Notes: a model not told the origin generated them from the sequence alone. Shown: positions 46,716 to 57,449, counted from the first letter of the stretch. The stretch: 64,000 bases of DNA from Sulfurimonas sp. (GCA_028044295.1 JAOFSE010000005.1:62001-126000); one strand, 5' to 3'. Made by a program: numbers and translations.

Positions 46716-47396
46716 TTACCTTTTCTTAAATATAAGTAATGTTTTATCTTCTGTATCATAGAGTGAAAAAGTCTGTTTGTCAACTAGTTTTAGTTTTTCT
46801 AATTTTTGAAAAACTTTTATTTTATGAAAGTGTTGTATGATAATGTCTTGGTACTTTTTGTAAGAGTCACCGTTCTTTTCAAACATAGTTATTTGAGTGT
46901 TAAGTTCATCATTTGCGAACTCTGCATCAACAACTAAAAACTCATCTCCACTATCTTTACTCATAGTTCCCTCTGCAACATCAGAAAAACCATATAGAGT
47001 GTTTATGTCAGCTATGAAAACACCATCATCATTTAGTCTATCTGCTACTGCATCTAAAAACTCTAGGAGTGAGTCATTGTCTAAGAAGTTAAGTACGTCA
47101 AAGATACTTACAATAGCATCGTACTTGCCATCTACATCTTTTACATCTATACACTCAGCATCTAAGCCCTGAGCTACACACTCATCAACCATAACAGAGC
47201 TAAGGTCTACACCTTTACATGTAACGCCATCACTTATCATACGTTGCATAAAGCCACCGCGACCACAACCAACATCTAAAAGTGTTTTTGGGTTTAAGTC
47301 TGAGAGTTCTGAACGGTAGAGGTCATAGAGTGCTTCTGTAGCTTCTTCTATTCCTAGAAGATGCTCAGCTTTTGCGTAGAGGTCAAGGTTAGTCAT
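46716..47396 (-). CDS. Class I SAM-dependent methyltransferase
   Basis: 226 residues. Motif I LLDVGCGRGGFMQRM, the acidic CKGVDLSSVM, YDAIVSIFDVLNFL and LNDDGVFIADINTLYG follow the methyltransferase-11/25 pattern of small-molecule enzymes. N-terminal helices before the core. The target is unknown. It lies two bases after hisG and probably belongs to the hypothetical-coaX-hisG operon. Confidence 0.85.
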   Translation of the reverse strand: MTNLDLYAKAEHLLGIEEATEALYDLYRSELSDLNPKTLLDVGCGRGGFMQRMISDGVTCKGVDLSSVMVDECVAQGLDAECIDVKDVDGKYDAIVSIFDVLNFLDNDSLLEFLDAVADRLNDDGVFIADINTLYGFSDVAEGTMSKDSGDEFLVVDAEFANDELNTQITMFEKNGDSYKKYQDIIIQHFHKIKVFQKLEKLKLVDKQTFSLYDTEDKTLLIFKKR

Positions 47397-47398
47397 GA

Positions 47399-48028
47399 TT
47401 ACTTAGAAGCTTGTTCTGCTTTTATAACTTCGTTGATTTTTTCGTAGATGTCTAGTACTTCATCTTTTTTAGCGATGTAGCTGTTTTTGTTAGCGATTAG
47501 GTAAGTTGATGATGTCATGATGTCTTCAACAACTTCAAGACCATTTTGCTTCATAGTAGCACCAGTTTCAACAACATCAACTATCATATCAGCAAGACCA
47601 ATGATAGGAGCTAGTTCGATTGAACCGTAAAGTTTGATAATGTCTACTGAAACTGCACGCTCTTCAAAGTAACGCTTAGTGATGTTAACCATCTTAGAAG
47701 CTACTTTGATATCAGGTTTGTTTAGGTCAAGTTTTTCACCATTTTTCATGCCGATAGATACTTTACAAACACCACGCTTAAGGTCAAGTAAACGAATCAC
47801 ATCTAAACCTTGTTCCTCTAAAGTGTCAAGTCCAACTACACCAATGTCTGCTGCTTGATGAAAAACATAAGTAGCTACATCTTGGTTTCTTACAAGTAAA
47901 AAACGAAAGTTTGGAGTATCTAGAATTAGTTTTCTATCATCAAATTTAAAAGTGTTTCCAAAGATGTTTTCAAATATCTCTAGAGTCTCTTTAGCAATAC
48001 GACCTTTGGGAAGTGCAACTGTTAACAT
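47399..48028 (-). CDS. hisG: ATP phosphoribosyltransferase, short form
   Basis: First step of histidine biosynthesis: joins ATP and PRPP. 209 residues, the short HisG form that lacks the C-terminal regulatory domain and needs the HisZ subunit; hisZ is not in the window. Motifs: ALPKGRIAKETLEIF, DIGVVGLDTLEEQG and the PRPP loop DMIVDVVETGATMKQNGL. Overlaps coaX by 7 bases. Confidence 0.95.
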   Translation of the reverse strand: MLTVALPKGRIAKETLEIFENIFGNTFKFDDRKLILDTPNFRFLLVRNQDVATYVFHQAADIGVVGLDTLEEQGLDVIRLLDLKRGVCKVSIGMKNGEKLDLNKPDIKVASKMVNITKRYFEERAVSVDIIKLYGSIELAPIIGLADMIVDVVETGATMKQNGLEVVEDIMTSSTYLIANKNSYIAKKDEVLDIYEKINEVIKAEQASK

Positions 48029-48645
48029 ATAAGTTCCTTAGCGTGTTTTATAATATTTTTCATTCCCTTAAAGACTAGCCTTTCATCGACTATGGCTTTA
48101 GGAAAAAGTTTTGCAAACTCTTTTGCATCTCCACCGGTTAAGTATATGTCCGCTTTATGAGACATAACTTCACTGTAAAGAAGTTTTAGGTATCCATAAC
48201 TTACAGAATCCCTAGAATTTTTTGGCATTTTACCCAAAGGAAGCTCAAAGTTGAATGAATAATCAAGAGCTGATGATATATTTTTATAAGTTTGCTCCAT
48301 TGCATGAAGACCAGGGTAGATAAAACCACCATCGTAAATACCGTACTTAACCACATCAACTGTAATGGCACTACCAGCATCTATAACTATTCCATAATCT
48401 ATAGCTTCACAAGCCATAACCCTGTCAATACCAATGGTTTCATAATAGTTTGACATATCTACATGTAAAGATAAATCTATCCAGTTTTCAAGCCTCTCTA
48501 AGAGTGGTTTTACTTCTGGGTTTACACATATGTAGTAAACAGTTTCTTCTACTTCTGATGGGTCAAAAATAAGAACATTTTTCTTGTAATCATGTTCTAC
48601 ATGTAAGAAGTGATATGAAGTATTTCCTATGTCACAAAGAAGCAT
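48022..48645 (-). CDS. coaX: Type III pantothenate kinase
   Basis: First step of coenzyme A synthesis from pantothenate. 207 residues, shorter than many CoaX proteins (about 255) but like other Campylobacterota. Motifs: MLLCDIGNTSYHF (phosphate 1), GIDRVMACEA, IVIDAGSAITVDVV (Asp active site), DGGFIYPGLHAM and YLTGGDAKEFA. It starts within the stop codon of the upstream hypothetical gene (TAATG) and overlaps hisG. Confidence 0.93.
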   Translation of the reverse strand: MLLCDIGNTSYHFLHVEHDYKKNVLIFDPSEVEETVYYICVNPEVKPLLERLENWIDLSLHVDMSNYYETIGIDRVMACEAIDYGIVIDAGSAITVDVVKYGIYDGGFIYPGLHAMEQTYKNISSALDYSFNFELPLGKMPKNSRDSVSYGYLKLLYSEVMSHKADIYLTGGDAKEFAKLFPKAIVDERLVFKGMKNIIKHAKELIC

Positions 48646-48965
48646 TACTGAATTTTCCAGCCTTGAGTTTTAAAAGCCTCTTTAGCTTTTGAGCAAAGCG
48701 GTGCATCTATGAAAATAATCTTGTGCTTAAAGTTATGCCCAAAGAATACAGTTAGTTTTGCATATATCTCTTCAAATTTATGAACATCTTTCATAAGAAG
48801 TCTACTCTTTTGACTCACAGCAAATATCGCCCAAAAGTAACCACGAGTATCTGTTGCTTTATAAAGCTTTATTTTGTTTCTAATTCCCAACTCTTTTGGA
48901 GCTACTTCTTGCATCTTTTTATATATTTTACCCTTAGCTCTAAGAGAGTCTACTACCATTTGCAT
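48645..48965 (-). CDS. Conserved hypothetical protein (106 residues)
   Basis: Not recognised. 106 residues, basic, predicted alpha/beta, with no signal peptide (KLYKATDTRGYFWAIFAVSQKSRLL, then FFGHNFKHKIIFIDAPLC). A start at the fourth codon is not favoured because that codon is Val. It is translationally coupled to coaX by a one-base overlap. Small proteins at this position next to coaX occur in related genomes, by my recollection, without known function. Confidence 0.55.
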   Translation of the reverse strand: MQMVVDSLRAKGKIYKKMQEVAPKELGIRNKIKLYKATDTRGYFWAIFAVSQKSRLLMKDVHKFEEIYAKLTVFFGHNFKHKIIFIDAPLCSKAKEAFKTQGWKIQ

Positions 48966-49014
48966 ATCTATTGTATTGCCTTTAATATATTTGTTTAGTC
49001 ATGGTAATTCTATC

Positions 49015-49038
49015 AAAATATACTTTTAAGTATATTTT
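49015..49038. promoter_or_regulatory. Palindrome upstream of the GGDEF/EAL gene
   Basis: AAAATATACTT (49015-49025) and AAGTATATTTT (49028-49038) form 11-bp arms around two bases. A TATAAT box lies at 49053-49058, so the right arm covers the -35 position. A likely operator, but equally it could be a hairpin; the AT-richness makes chance pairing easier. Confidence 0.35.
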
Positions 49039-49086
49039 ATTGATTGATTAAATATAATAATTGAACTATTAACAACAAGGACATAT

Positions 49087-50808
49087 GTGAGGCATTTCAT
49101 TCCTATAAGTATTAAACTTTCTCTTTACAATGCTTTATTCATAATTATATCAACAATATCCATTACACTTGTTGCAGAAAACTATGTAATAGATGTAGTT
49201 GAAAAACATAATCATGCAGAACAAGTATTAGAATCAAAAAACGTAGTAGATAGAGACAAATCTATGCTTGTGGTTATCTCTATGGGTATAGCTTTCTTTG
49301 GTATTATGCTTAGTCTTTTGATTATTAACAAACTAGTATCTTCACCTGTCAGGAAACTTATTAAGGGTATTAATATTATTGCCAATGGTGACTATAATCA
49401 CAATATAAAAATAAATAAGACTGATGAATTTGGAATTATTTCTGATAGTTTCAATGACATGGCTCACCAAATTTCTAAACGTGAAAGAGACCTAGACGAT
49501 TTAGTACATCAAGATATCTTAACTAAAATTCCAAATAGAGTTCTATTTAACCAACGTTTAGAAGAAGCAATCAGTAGAGCTGGTAGAATAGATAAAAAAA
49601 TAGCTGTTTTCTTTATAGATTTAGATGACTTCAAAACCATAAATGACACCATGGGGCATGATGCTGGAGATGAACTTCTAATTCAGGTATCTACAAATCT
49701 AGTAAATATCATGCGTAAAAATGACATGCTAGCCAGAATTGGTGGAGACGAGTTTAACGTTCTTGTTGAGGACTTAGACTCCATAGTTGTAGCACAAGAT
49801 ATAGCAAAAAAACTAATAGAGCAAATTACAATACCCATCAACATTGATGGAAATATCATAAACATAACTGGGAGTGTTGGAGTATCAATCTACCCTGTGG
49901 ATGCTAAAGATAGTACAAGTCTTCTAAAAAATGCCGACCTAGCCATGTATGATGCAAAGAGCTTTGGTAAAAATAATTACAAATTTTTTAGCCATGAGCT
50001 TAGCCTAACTCTGAGAAAACGATCTACTATGTTAAAAGAATTAAAACAAGCTCTACACAAAAATGAACTACAGCTATACTATCAGCCAAAGTTCTCTCTA
50101 AAAGATGGCTCTATAAAATCTGCTGAAGCCCTTATAAGATGGAAAAGTAAAACCTTAGGGTTTATCCCTCCTGATGATTTTATAGGGCTTAGTGAAGATA
50201 GTGGTGAGATTGTAGAGATAGGTGCATGGGTAATACTACAAGCAGCTAAAGACTTTGCTTCTTGGAGAGACAATGGTCTAAATGTTAAACAAGTGAGTGT
50301 CAATGTCTCTAATGTTCAGTTTGAAAAAGGAGATATAGTACCTCTTTTATCTCAAGCTATAAAAGACAACAACATACCTCCAAGTGCTTTAGAGGTAGAG
50401 ATAACTGAAAGCTATGCTCAAAAAGATGGAGATAATGCAATAGTTACTCTAAATAAGATTAGAGAACTTGGTGTTGATCTAGCTATGGATGACTTTGGAA
50501 CTGGCTACTCATCAATGAGTTATTTGAAAAAGCTTCCTCTAACTCGTCTTAAAATTGATAAATCATTTATTGATGACATTCCTCATGATAATGATGATGT
50601 TGAGATAACAAAAATTATAGTAGCTCTTGCAAAGGTGATGGATCTGTCTATTACAGCAGAAGGTATTGAGACAATAGAGCAAATGAACTTTTTAGAAAAA
50701 CTTGGGTGTGATGAGGGACAGGGTTATATATGTTCAAAACCTCTACCAAATGACCAATTTATAACTGCTCTTAAAAATGGGATGAACTGCCAAGCCCCTT
50801 CTCAATAA
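49087..50808 (+). CDS. Membrane HAMP-GGDEF-EAL cyclic-di-GMP enzyme
   Basis: 573 residues, starting with GTG (an overlapping ATG two bases earlier hits a stop). Two membrane segments (about 10-30 and 60-80) with a short periplasmic loop, HAMP ([14 protein letters not shown]), GGDEF domain (about 135-305) with an intact RIGGDEF signature, and EAL domain (about 320-570) with [17 protein letters not shown] and LKIDKSFID. Both active sites look complete, so it may make and degrade cyclic-di-GMP. AAGGA ribosome site. Its 3' end overlaps the convergent DUF255 gene by 38 bases. Confidence 0.92.
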   Translation: MRHFIPISIKLSLYNALFIIISTISITLVAENYVIDVVEKHNHAEQVLESKNVVDRDKSMLVVISMGIAFFGIMLSLLIINKLVSSPVRKLIKGINIIANGDYNHNIKINKTDEFGIISDSFNDMAHQISKRERDLDDLVHQDILTKIPNRVLFNQRLEEAISRAGRIDKKIAVFFIDLDDFKTINDTMGHDAGDELLIQVSTNLVNIMRKNDMLARIGGDEFNVLVEDLDSIVVAQDIAKKLIEQITIPINIDGNIINITGSVGVSIYPVDAKDSTSLLKNADLAMYDAKSFGKNNYKFFSHELSLTLRKRSTMLKELKQALHKNELQLYYQPKFSLKDGSIKSAEALIRWKSKTLGFIPPDDFIGLSEDSGEIVEIGAWVILQAAKDFASWRDNGLNVKQVSVNVSNVQFEKGDIVPLLSQAIKDNNIPPSALEVEITESYAQKDGDNAIVTLNKIRELGVDLAMDDFGTGYSSMSYLKKLPLTRLKIDKSFIDDIPHDNDDVEITKIIVALAKVMDLSITAEGIETIEQMNFLEKLGCDEGQGYICSKPLPNDQFITALKNGMNCQAPSQ

Positions 50809-52747
50809 TATCTTTAATACCATTGAGAGTATTCTCTACTGCAAAACAACTCTGCATGGTACATGCTAAGTACTTTTTATAGTCATCTTCTTTTAGTACT
50901 ATATATGGATACTTTATCGACCGAATCCTATCCATATTTTTTTGTAAAATCTCTTTTGAATGTTTTATCGTTACTACTCTTTTTTTACTCATCATATATG
51001 CTTGTGCAGATGCAGGCACATCTGCTTGTCTTTGACCTATTTCATTTTCTATTGTTTGTAAAGAGTCATTAGCTAGTTGCATATACTCCCTTGATTGCTT
51101 TATGGAAGCGAGCTTTAAAAGGTTTTGAATCATACATGACAAAGGAGAGATATAATGAACATCAATCAAATCAGCCTTAATATCTAAAGAGTCATCACTT
51201 AGGTACCAAACTCCATCTTTATAAAACTTTCTCTTTGCTACACTTAACAAGTAAGTTGCAAAATCAAGTTTTTCATTATCAAAACTAACTTCATAACCAG
51301 ATATTAGAGCAGATACTAAATATGCGTAATCTTCAAGAAATCCTTTTTGAGTTGGAGATTCACCAGCTAAACTTTGATGATACAGTTCTCCTTTATCAAA
51401 CATGTATTCTTTCAGTGCACTTAAGTGTTTATCAGCCTTTTGTATGTACTTTTTATCAACCAAAGAAGCATCATATAAACCTTTTAAAACTAGAGAATTC
51501 CATGCTGTGTTTATCTTTTTGTCTATAAAGGGGTAGACTCTTGATTCACGAAGACTTGAAAGTGTTTGTTTCAGCTTGTTAAAACCATTTGGTCTTTTAT
51601 TGGTTTGAAAGTTTAGATGAATTTTTGGAGATGAATTTACTTTTTGAAAATTACCACCTAAGGTACTTTCCATAGACTTTTTTAACTCCTCTACATGTAG
51701 AGTTGAATTAATGGCAGACTCTATCTCTTCAATGCTGTATATAAAGTATCTACCTTCTGTATTATGAATCCCTGCATCGCTAGCACTATAGTATAGATCT
51801 TCGTACATAAATCTTTTATCTAACATATCTATAGTCTCTGTAACAACATCTTTATATAAATCTTTTTTAGTCATTGAATATGCACGAGAATAAAGAGAGA
51901 TTAATTCGCCTTGATTGTATAACATTTTTTCAAAATGTGGAATCTCCCAGTCAACATCAACTGAGTATCTAAAAAAGCCCCCATCAATATGGTCATATAC
52001 ACCTCTTAAAGCCATAGCATCTAGCATATCAATAGCTTTAGTGTACATCTCTTTAGATGATGATAAAAGAGCTAAATCAAGCATTAGATTTACTTTTGAG
52101 GCTTCTGGAAACTTTATCTCATCACCAAAACCACTACTAAGTTCATCATAAGTACTATTAATAGACTCAGATAATGTACCTATGTCTATTTTATGATTAT
52201 TTTCTGTCTTTACTTCTGCGTTTAGATTATTTTCTACATGTAGAATATCTTCACTTAACAAGCTTGCACTAAATTTTACATGTAGAGACTCTAATAGTGT
52301 ATCAAGTCCAATATATTCTTTAGTACTATTTGGTGGTATATATGCTGACATATAAAATACTTTTTTATCTGGTGTCATAAAAATATTTAGTGGCCACCCA
52401 CCTCTATGAGACTTTACTTTTTTAAAAACATCTTGATAGTAGGAGTCAATATGTGGCATTTCCTCTTTATCTACTTTTATAGAGATAAAGTACTTGTTAA
52501 ATAGTTTTGCTAAATCCTCATTTTCGAACGATTCTTCAGCCATAACATGACACCAATGACATGTCGAGTAACCTATGGATAAAAAAACTGGTTTGTTTTC
52601 GGTCTTTGCTAGCTTTAATGTATTATCATTCCAGGCATACCAATTGATTGGATTATGTTCATGTTGTTTTAAATAAGGGGATGTTTCATTTGAGAGTTGA
52701 TTAGCATTTATATTTATAAATATAAGTAGTATGTAGAAAAGTTTCAT
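50771..52747 (-). CDS. DUF255/YyaL-type thioredoxin-fold protein with signal peptide
   Basis: 658 residues. Same architecture as the protein at 37456 (thioredoxin-like domain with [11 protein letters not shown], then [33 protein letters not shown]-terminal Cys pair in ACTMQSCFA). Here, however, the first 16 residues ([16 protein letters not shown]) form a signal peptide, predicting a periplasmic protein. The two paralogues diverge strongly outside motifs. A role in periplasmic redox or glycan work is possible alongside DsbD and CcsBA. Own transcript. Confidence 0.88.
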   Translation of the reverse strand: MKLFYILLIFININANQLSNETSPYLKQHEHNPINWYAWNDNTLKLAKTENKPVFLSIGYSTCHWCHVMAEESFENEDLAKLFNKYFISIKVDKEEMPHIDSYYQDVFKKVKSHRGGWPLNIFMTPDKKVFYMSAYIPPNSTKEYIGLDTLLESLHVKFSASLLSEDILHVENNLNAEVKTENNHKIDIGTLSESINSTYDELSSGFGDEIKFPEASKVNLMLDLALLSSSKEMYTKAIDMLDAMALRGVYDHIDGGFFRYSVDVDWEIPHFEKMLYNQGELISLYSRAYSMTKKDLYKDVVTETIDMLDKRFMYEDLYYSASDAGIHNTEGRYFIYSIEEIESAINSTLHVEELKKSMESTLGGNFQKVNSSPKIHLNFQTNKRPNGFNKLKQTLSSLRESRVYPFIDKKINTAWNSLVLKGLYDASLVDKKYIQKADKHLSALKEYMFDKGELYHQSLAGESPTQKGFLEDYAYLVSALISGYEVSFDNEKLDFATYLLSVAKRKFYKDGVWYLSDDSLDIKADLIDVHYISPLSCMIQNLLKLASIKQSREYMQLANDSLQTIENEIGQRQADVPASAQAYMMSKKRVVTIKHSKEILQKNMDRIRSIKYPYIVLKEDDYKKYLACTMQSCFAVENTLNGIKDIIEKGLGSSSHF

Positions 52748-52784
52748 ATATAACCTCTAAAGAGATTATACTGAAAAGTTGATT

Positions 52785-54374
52785 TTAAAGTCTAGCGTAA
52801 TTAACACTCAGACAAGCATCAAGACTTGCAAGTTCATTTAAAGTTTCTTCATTAACTGCATTATCAACAAGAATTACAGCTAATGCTTGAGACTCATCAT
52901 TTCTAGATAGTGAGAAGTCAGCAATATTAACATTGTGCTTAGCAAGTGTAGAACCTATACTACCAATAACACCAGGAACATCAGAGTTTTTAAATAGAAC
53001 CATATCTCCTTTAAGAGCAACTTCTATATCAAAACCATCTATTGCAACAATACGTTTAACACCATCATCAAAAATAGTAGCAGATATAGTTGTAGTACCT
53101 TCAGATGTAGTAAGTTTAACAGTAATAAGATTTTTAAATACAGATGAGTCAGCTAAAGCTTCAGACTCTATTTTAATACCTTTTTCTTTTGCAACAAAAT
53201 CAGCATTAACATAGTTTATAGTATCTCCAGAGTTTTGGCTCATAGCACCAACTGCAACAAATGTAGCAAGAGAATCAACATACTGAGCTATCTCACCATG
53301 TCCACTTACTTTAATAGCAATGATTTGAGATTTACTCATTTGAGACTCTAAGAAACCAATCTTTTGTCCCATCTCTAAAAATGGTTTAACAAATGAAGGA
53401 ATAGTGCTCTCATCGATTGGTAAGTTCATAGCGTGTGCATATGACATACCTTTTGCTGCAGCAATTGCGTTTTCAGCAGCTTGAGTACCTATGTTATATT
53501 GAGACTCAAATGTATTAGCACCAAGGTGTGGAGAAACAGTTACATTATCAAGGTCAAGTAAAGGATGGTCAGTTGCAGGTTCTTTGTTAAACACGTCTAT
53601 ACCAGCAAAACGAATTTTACCATTTGTAAGATTGTTATAAAGTGCCTCTTCATTGTAAAGACCACCACGAGCACAGTTGATTACAACTACTCCATCTTTC
53701 ATTTTAGCAAATTCTGCTTCATCTATCATACCGACAGTCTCTTGATTTTTAGGAGTATGAATAGTAATAATATCACAAGCTAAGATATCATCAAAATCCT
53801 TAGTATAAGTCATATCTAAATCAGTAACTTTAGATGGGTTAATATATGGATCAAATGCAATAATATCCATTTCAAATGCTGCCGCACGTTTAGCAACACG
53901 AGAGCCTATGTTACCAAAACCGATAACACCAAGCTTTTTACCCTTCATCTCATGTCCGTACCACTTTTCTCTTTTCCAAATTCTTTGGTTTTTCAGGTGA
54001 TCATGTGAGTATGGGAACATTCTCATACAAGATAGCATGTGTGCCATAGTAAGTTCAACTGCAGCTATTGTGTTAGCAGTAGGAACATTCATAACAATGA
54101 TTCCTTCTTTTGAACAGCCTGGGATATCAACATTATCAACACCAACACCAGCACGAACAATAGCTTTCATATTTGTAGCATTTGCTATAAAGTTATCATC
54201 TACATCTGTAGAACTTCTTGTAATAGCTACATCTGCATTAGGAATAATTTCATTAACAAGTTTATCTTTTGGTTCATCAGCGGCCATGATAAAGTTAATA
54301 TCTTCATCATTCTCAAGCATTTTTAAACCAGCTTCATGAATATGGTCACAAACTACTACTGTATGTTTTTTCAT
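52785..54374 (-). CDS. serA: D-3-phosphoglycerate dehydrogenase
   Basis: First enzyme of serine synthesis. 529 residues, the long type: catalytic and NAD domain (GVIGFGNIGSRVAKRA), INCARGGLYNEEAL, EPATDHPLLDLDNVTVSPHLGANT (catalytic His), an intervening ASB domain, and a C-terminal ACT domain (VPGVIGSIGSTLAKHNVNIADFSL), which normally binds serine. Starts in the stop codon of the preceding hypothetical gene (TAATG). Confidence 0.97.
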   Translation of the reverse strand: MKKHTVVVCDHIHEAGLKMLENDEDINFIMAADEPKDKLVNEIIPNADVAITRSSTDVDDNFIANATNMKAIVRAGVGVDNVDIPGCSKEGIIVMNVPTANTIAAVELTMAHMLSCMRMFPYSHDHLKNQRIWKREKWYGHEMKGKKLGVIGFGNIGSRVAKRAAAFEMDIIAFDPYINPSKVTDLDMTYTKDFDDILACDIITIHTPKNQETVGMIDEAEFAKMKDGVVVINCARGGLYNEEALYNNLTNGKIRFAGIDVFNKEPATDHPLLDLDNVTVSPHLGANTFESQYNIGTQAAENAIAAAKGMSYAHAMNLPIDESTIPSFVKPFLEMGQKIGFLESQMSKSQIIAIKVSGHGEIAQYVDSLATFVAVGAMSQNSGDTINYVNADFVAKEKGIKIESEALADSSVFKNLITVKLTTSEGTTTISATIFDDGVKRIVAIDGFDIEVALKGDMVLFKNSDVPGVIGSIGSTLAKHNVNIADFSLSRNDESQALAVILVDNAVNEETLNELASLDACLSVNYARL

Positions 54375-54853
54375 TATGTATCCTCTTTATATAGCGAAAC
54401 TTTCGCCGAAATTTGATAATTTTTTAATACTCTAACTAAAGAGTTTAGTTTTTTAACATCTTTTGAATAGATAAGTAAATCTACACCACTTTTATCCCTT
54501 TTTAGATAATACTTTAATTTATGATTATTCAACTCTTCTTTTAAACAAAAAAGTTGATAAGGATCTAAAAGGGCTGCAGATAATTTATAAATAGTACTAG
54601 TAAGAACTTTCTCATTTAAATCAACCTTGATTAAGACTTCATTTACTGGGTAAAAGTATCCTAATCTTTGGCTTTGAGAAAAATGATTCAGCCAAACTTT
54701 TTTTTCTTCTTTTGCTACAACTTTACTTTCAATTTTCAGCGGAGCAAGGTCAGATTTGTTTTCTCCTGAGTTAATAGATATAAGGAAGAAAACAAGAAAA
54801 ACAGCAACTCCAACTGCGATGAGTGGAGTAAACCATTTTAAAATATTTTGCAT
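54374..54853 (-). CDS. Membrane-anchored conserved hypothetical protein
   Basis: 159 residues. One N-terminal membrane segment (about 8-28) followed by a periplasmic region with alternating beta and helix (VNEVLIKVDLNEKVL, YLKRDKSGVDLLIYS), reminiscent of a SPOR-like or small ferredoxin-fold domain; that assignment is uncertain. It sits between rpsA and serA (5 bases and 1-base overlap), a position I recall being held by an uncharacterised gene in Campylobacter as well, so the linkage is conserved but unexplained. Confidence 0.65.
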   Translation of the reverse strand: MQNILKWFTPLIAVGVAVFLVFFLISINSGENKSDLAPLKIESKVVAKEEKKVWLNHFSQSQRLGYFYPVNEVLIKVDLNEKVLTSTIYKLSAALLDPYQLFCLKEELNNHKLKYYLKRDKSGVDLLIYSKDVKKLNSLVRVLKNYQISAKVSLYKEDT

Positions 54854-54858
54854 AATCT

Positions 54859-56514
54859 CTAGTTAAATTTATCTTTAATTAAATCACCTAAAGAGTGTGA
54901 TTCATCATCATTGATCTCTTCAAGCATTGCTTGATTTTTGATATAGTCTAGTTTCTTAACAGATAGACGGATACGATCACGACGAGTATCTATAACAGCG
55001 ATAGCAGCTTCAATCTCTTGACCAGCTTCTAACTCTTCTTTAACTAATGGAGAAAGATCTTCATCACGGATAAGTGCATCAACACCACCCTCTAAAGAGA
55101 TAAATACACCAAAGTCTTTAATATCACGGATAGTACCAGTGATAGCAGTGTTTACTTTATGAGTTGTAGCAAACTTATCAATAGGAGACTCTAAAAGAGT
55201 TTTTCTATTTAAAGATATTTTTTGATCTTCTGAATTGATTTTAGCAATTTTTACTTCAATCTCTTCACCTGATTTAAGAACATCTTTACATTTTGTTTCT
55301 TTATCCCAAGAGATATCTTGGTTATGTAAAAGACCTTCAACACCAGCGATACGAACAAATGCACCGAAGTCAGTAAGTGAAGTAACTGTACCAGTTACAA
55401 CATCACCTTCATTGTAGTTTTTCATGAACTCATCAAAAGGTTTTGGTAAAAGTCTTTTTAGAGAAACACGAAGTTTATGAGTATTTGAATTAATCTCGAT
55501 AACTTCAACATCAATCTCTTCACCTACAGTTAAATAATCATTAGGATTTTTAACGTTTTTATTCCAAGAAATCTCAGAGATGTGTAAGAAACCTTCGATA
55601 TCGTTTCCAAGATCAACAAATACACCGTAAGCTTCAATGTTTGAAACTGTTACAGTAATAGTATCACCTTCATCTAGTTCTGTTTCAACTTCAGCCCAAG
55701 GATCATCTTGAACAGCTTTAATTGAAAGTGAAAGATGACGTTTGTCTTTATCATAAGATATAGCTTTAACAGTTACTTCATCACCCTCTTTATAAAGTTT
55801 TGATGGATTAACTGGACCTTTATAACTGATTTCGTTGTAATGAACTAAACCATCAACACCACCAACATCAACAAACATACCATAACTAGTAATTTTCTTG
55901 ATAATACCAGATACAATTACATCATCTTCCATTAATTTGTCGATGATTTCTTTTTTCTTTTTACGCTCTTCATTGAAAAGTTTTCTACGAGAAACTACGA
56001 TTGAGTTTTGCTCTTCATCAACTTTAACAACTTGTGCTTTAATCTTACGACCAACTACATCATCAGTGTCTTTAAAAGCAGCTAATGAACGAGGCATAAA
56101 GAAAGAAACTGTATCAGCTTCTACTACATAACCACCACGGTTTTTCTTAGTAATAATACCTTCAATAATAACATCTTCGAAGTCTTCTTTGTGTGCAGCT
56201 ATAAAATCAATAGTTTTTTGTTGCTCTAAAACTTTTTTGTATGATATTTTAGGACGCTCATTGTAGTATCCTGTTAACATTACTTTAATCTTATCGCCAG
56301 TATTAAACTTTAGTTCACCATCTACAGTGATCTCATCTAAACTTAAAATACCTTCTAGCTTATCGCCAACACCTACTAATGCTCTATTTTCATCCGCTTG
56401 GATTTCAACTACTTCGCCTTCTACTATGCGATTAGTCTCTTGCTTCTTCTCACTTGCAGCAAACATCTCTGCAAAATTTTCTTCTTCTTCAAATGATTCG
56501 TTATCGAACGCCAT
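54859..56514 (-). CDS. rpsA: 30S ribosomal protein S1
   Basis: 551 residues with six S1/OB repeats (for example YVVEADTVSFFMPRS, YGMFVDVGGVDGLVH, YGVFVDLGNDIEGFLHISEISW, FGAFVRIAGVEGLLH, FGVFISLEGGVDALI). Unfolds mRNA and brings it to the small subunit. The last gene to carry a strong consensus in the pheS-to-serA group; a hairpin precedes it after ispH. The first repeats are more degenerate, as usual for ribosome-binding S1 domains. Confidence 0.96.
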   Translation of the reverse strand: MAFDNESFEEEENFAEMFAASEKKQETNRIVEGEVVEIQADENRALVGVGDKLEGILSLDEITVDGELKFNTGDKIKVMLTGYYNERPKISYKKVLEQQKTIDFIAAHKEDFEDVIIEGIITKKNRGGYVVEADTVSFFMPRSLAAFKDTDDVVGRKIKAQVVKVDEEQNSIVVSRRKLFNEERKKKKEIIDKLMEDDVIVSGIIKKITSYGMFVDVGGVDGLVHYNEISYKGPVNPSKLYKEGDEVTVKAISYDKDKRHLSLSIKAVQDDPWAEVETELDEGDTITVTVSNIEAYGVFVDLGNDIEGFLHISEISWNKNVKNPNDYLTVGEEIDVEVIEINSNTHKLRVSLKRLLPKPFDEFMKNYNEGDVVTGTVTSLTDFGAFVRIAGVEGLLHNQDISWDKETKCKDVLKSGEEIEVKIAKINSEDQKISLNRKTLLESPIDKFATTHKVNTAITGTIRDIKDFGVFISLEGGVDALIRDEDLSPLVKEELEAGQEIEAAIAVIDTRRDRIRLSVKKLDYIKNQAMLEEINDDESHSLGDLIKDKFN

Positions 56515-56606
56515 TACCTATCCTCTGTTACATAAAAATTTCGTGATTATACCTAAATATAAATTATTTTATAATAAAGTTTAGGAATTATGTAGGAAAG
56601 AAAAGT

Positions 56607-56632
56607 AAAGATGTTAAAAAATTAACATCTTT
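56607..56632 (-). terminator. Hairpin at the ispH 3' end
   Basis: AAAGATGTTAA (56607-56617) and TTAACATCTTT (56622-56632), an 11-bp perfect stem with a 4-base loop. It contains the ispH stop codon and is followed on the minus strand by a T-rich run. Likely terminates or attenuates pheS-pheT-aroA-ispH transcription before rpsA, which would then use its own promoter in the 100-base gap. Confidence 0.6.
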
Positions 56633-57449
56633 CTTCTATGGAATTAACAACATTTTGTATTATCCAGTCTGGAGTTGAAGCACCAGCACTAATACCACAA
56701 AAGTCTTTGTCTTTAAACCAATCGTAGTCTAAATCATTTTCATCTTCAATATGATAACTATCAGGACAGTTATCATTTGCAATACTAAAAAGTTGTTTTG
56801 TATTTGATGAGTTCTTACCACCAATGATAATCATCACATCAGCTTTAACTGATATATCTCTAATAGCTTCTTGATTCTCAAAAGTAGCATTACATATAGT
56901 ATTGAAAACTCTTACTTCTTTATAACGAGGTATAAGATAGTTAGCTACTTCCATATAGTCTTCAACTTTCCTAGTTGTTTGAGCAACCATAGCGATATTA
57001 TCTTTTAGTTTTAAGTTCTTAACATCATCAATAGAAGTTACAACTTTAGCACCATGCGTAGCATAAGACTTCACACCCTTAATCTCTGGATGAGCTTCAT
57101 CACCAAAAATAAGTACTTCATATCCAGCTTCACTCATCTCTTGACAGATTTGTTGTGGTTTAGTTACATATGGACATGTTGCATCAACAACATCTACACC
57201 TGAAGCATAAAGCTCTTCTAATTCTTTTTTAACTATACCATGCGTTCTAACAATAGCTTTCTCACCAGGCTTAAATGTTTTAAAGTCATCTACAAGTCCA
57301 ACTTTAAAGTCTTTATCTAGTCTCTCTATTTCTTTATTATTATGGATAAGTGGTCCATAAGTTGAAGCATTTTTATTTTCTTCTGCAATTTTAATTGCTC
57401 TTTTAACACCAAAACAAAAACCGTAGTTTTCAGCAAGTTCTATTTTCAT
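56622..57449 (-). CDS. ispH: 4-hydroxy-3-methylbut-2-enyl diphosphate reductase
   Basis: Last step of the non-mevalonate isoprenoid pathway, making IPP and DMAPP. 275 residues. The [4Fe-4S] cysteines are in YGFCFGVKRA, DATCPYVTK and NTICNATFENQ. Further family motifs are RTHG, GKNSSNT and SAGASTPDW. Starts directly after aroA. Consistent with the DXP-dependent vitamin B6 genes elsewhere in the window. Confidence 0.97.
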   Translation of the reverse strand: MKIELAENYGFCFGVKRAIKIAEENKNASTYGPLIHNNKEIERLDKDFKVGLVDDFKTFKPGEKAIVRTHGIVKKELEELYASGVDVVDATCPYVTKPQQICQEMSEAGYEVLIFGDEAHPEIKGVKSYATHGAKVVTSIDDVKNLKLKDNIAMVAQTTRKVEDYMEVANYLIPRYKEVRVFNTICNATFENQEAIRDISVKADVMIIIGGKNSSNTKQLFSIANDNCPDSYHIEDENDLDYDWFKDKDFCGISAGASTPDWIIQNVVNSIEERC

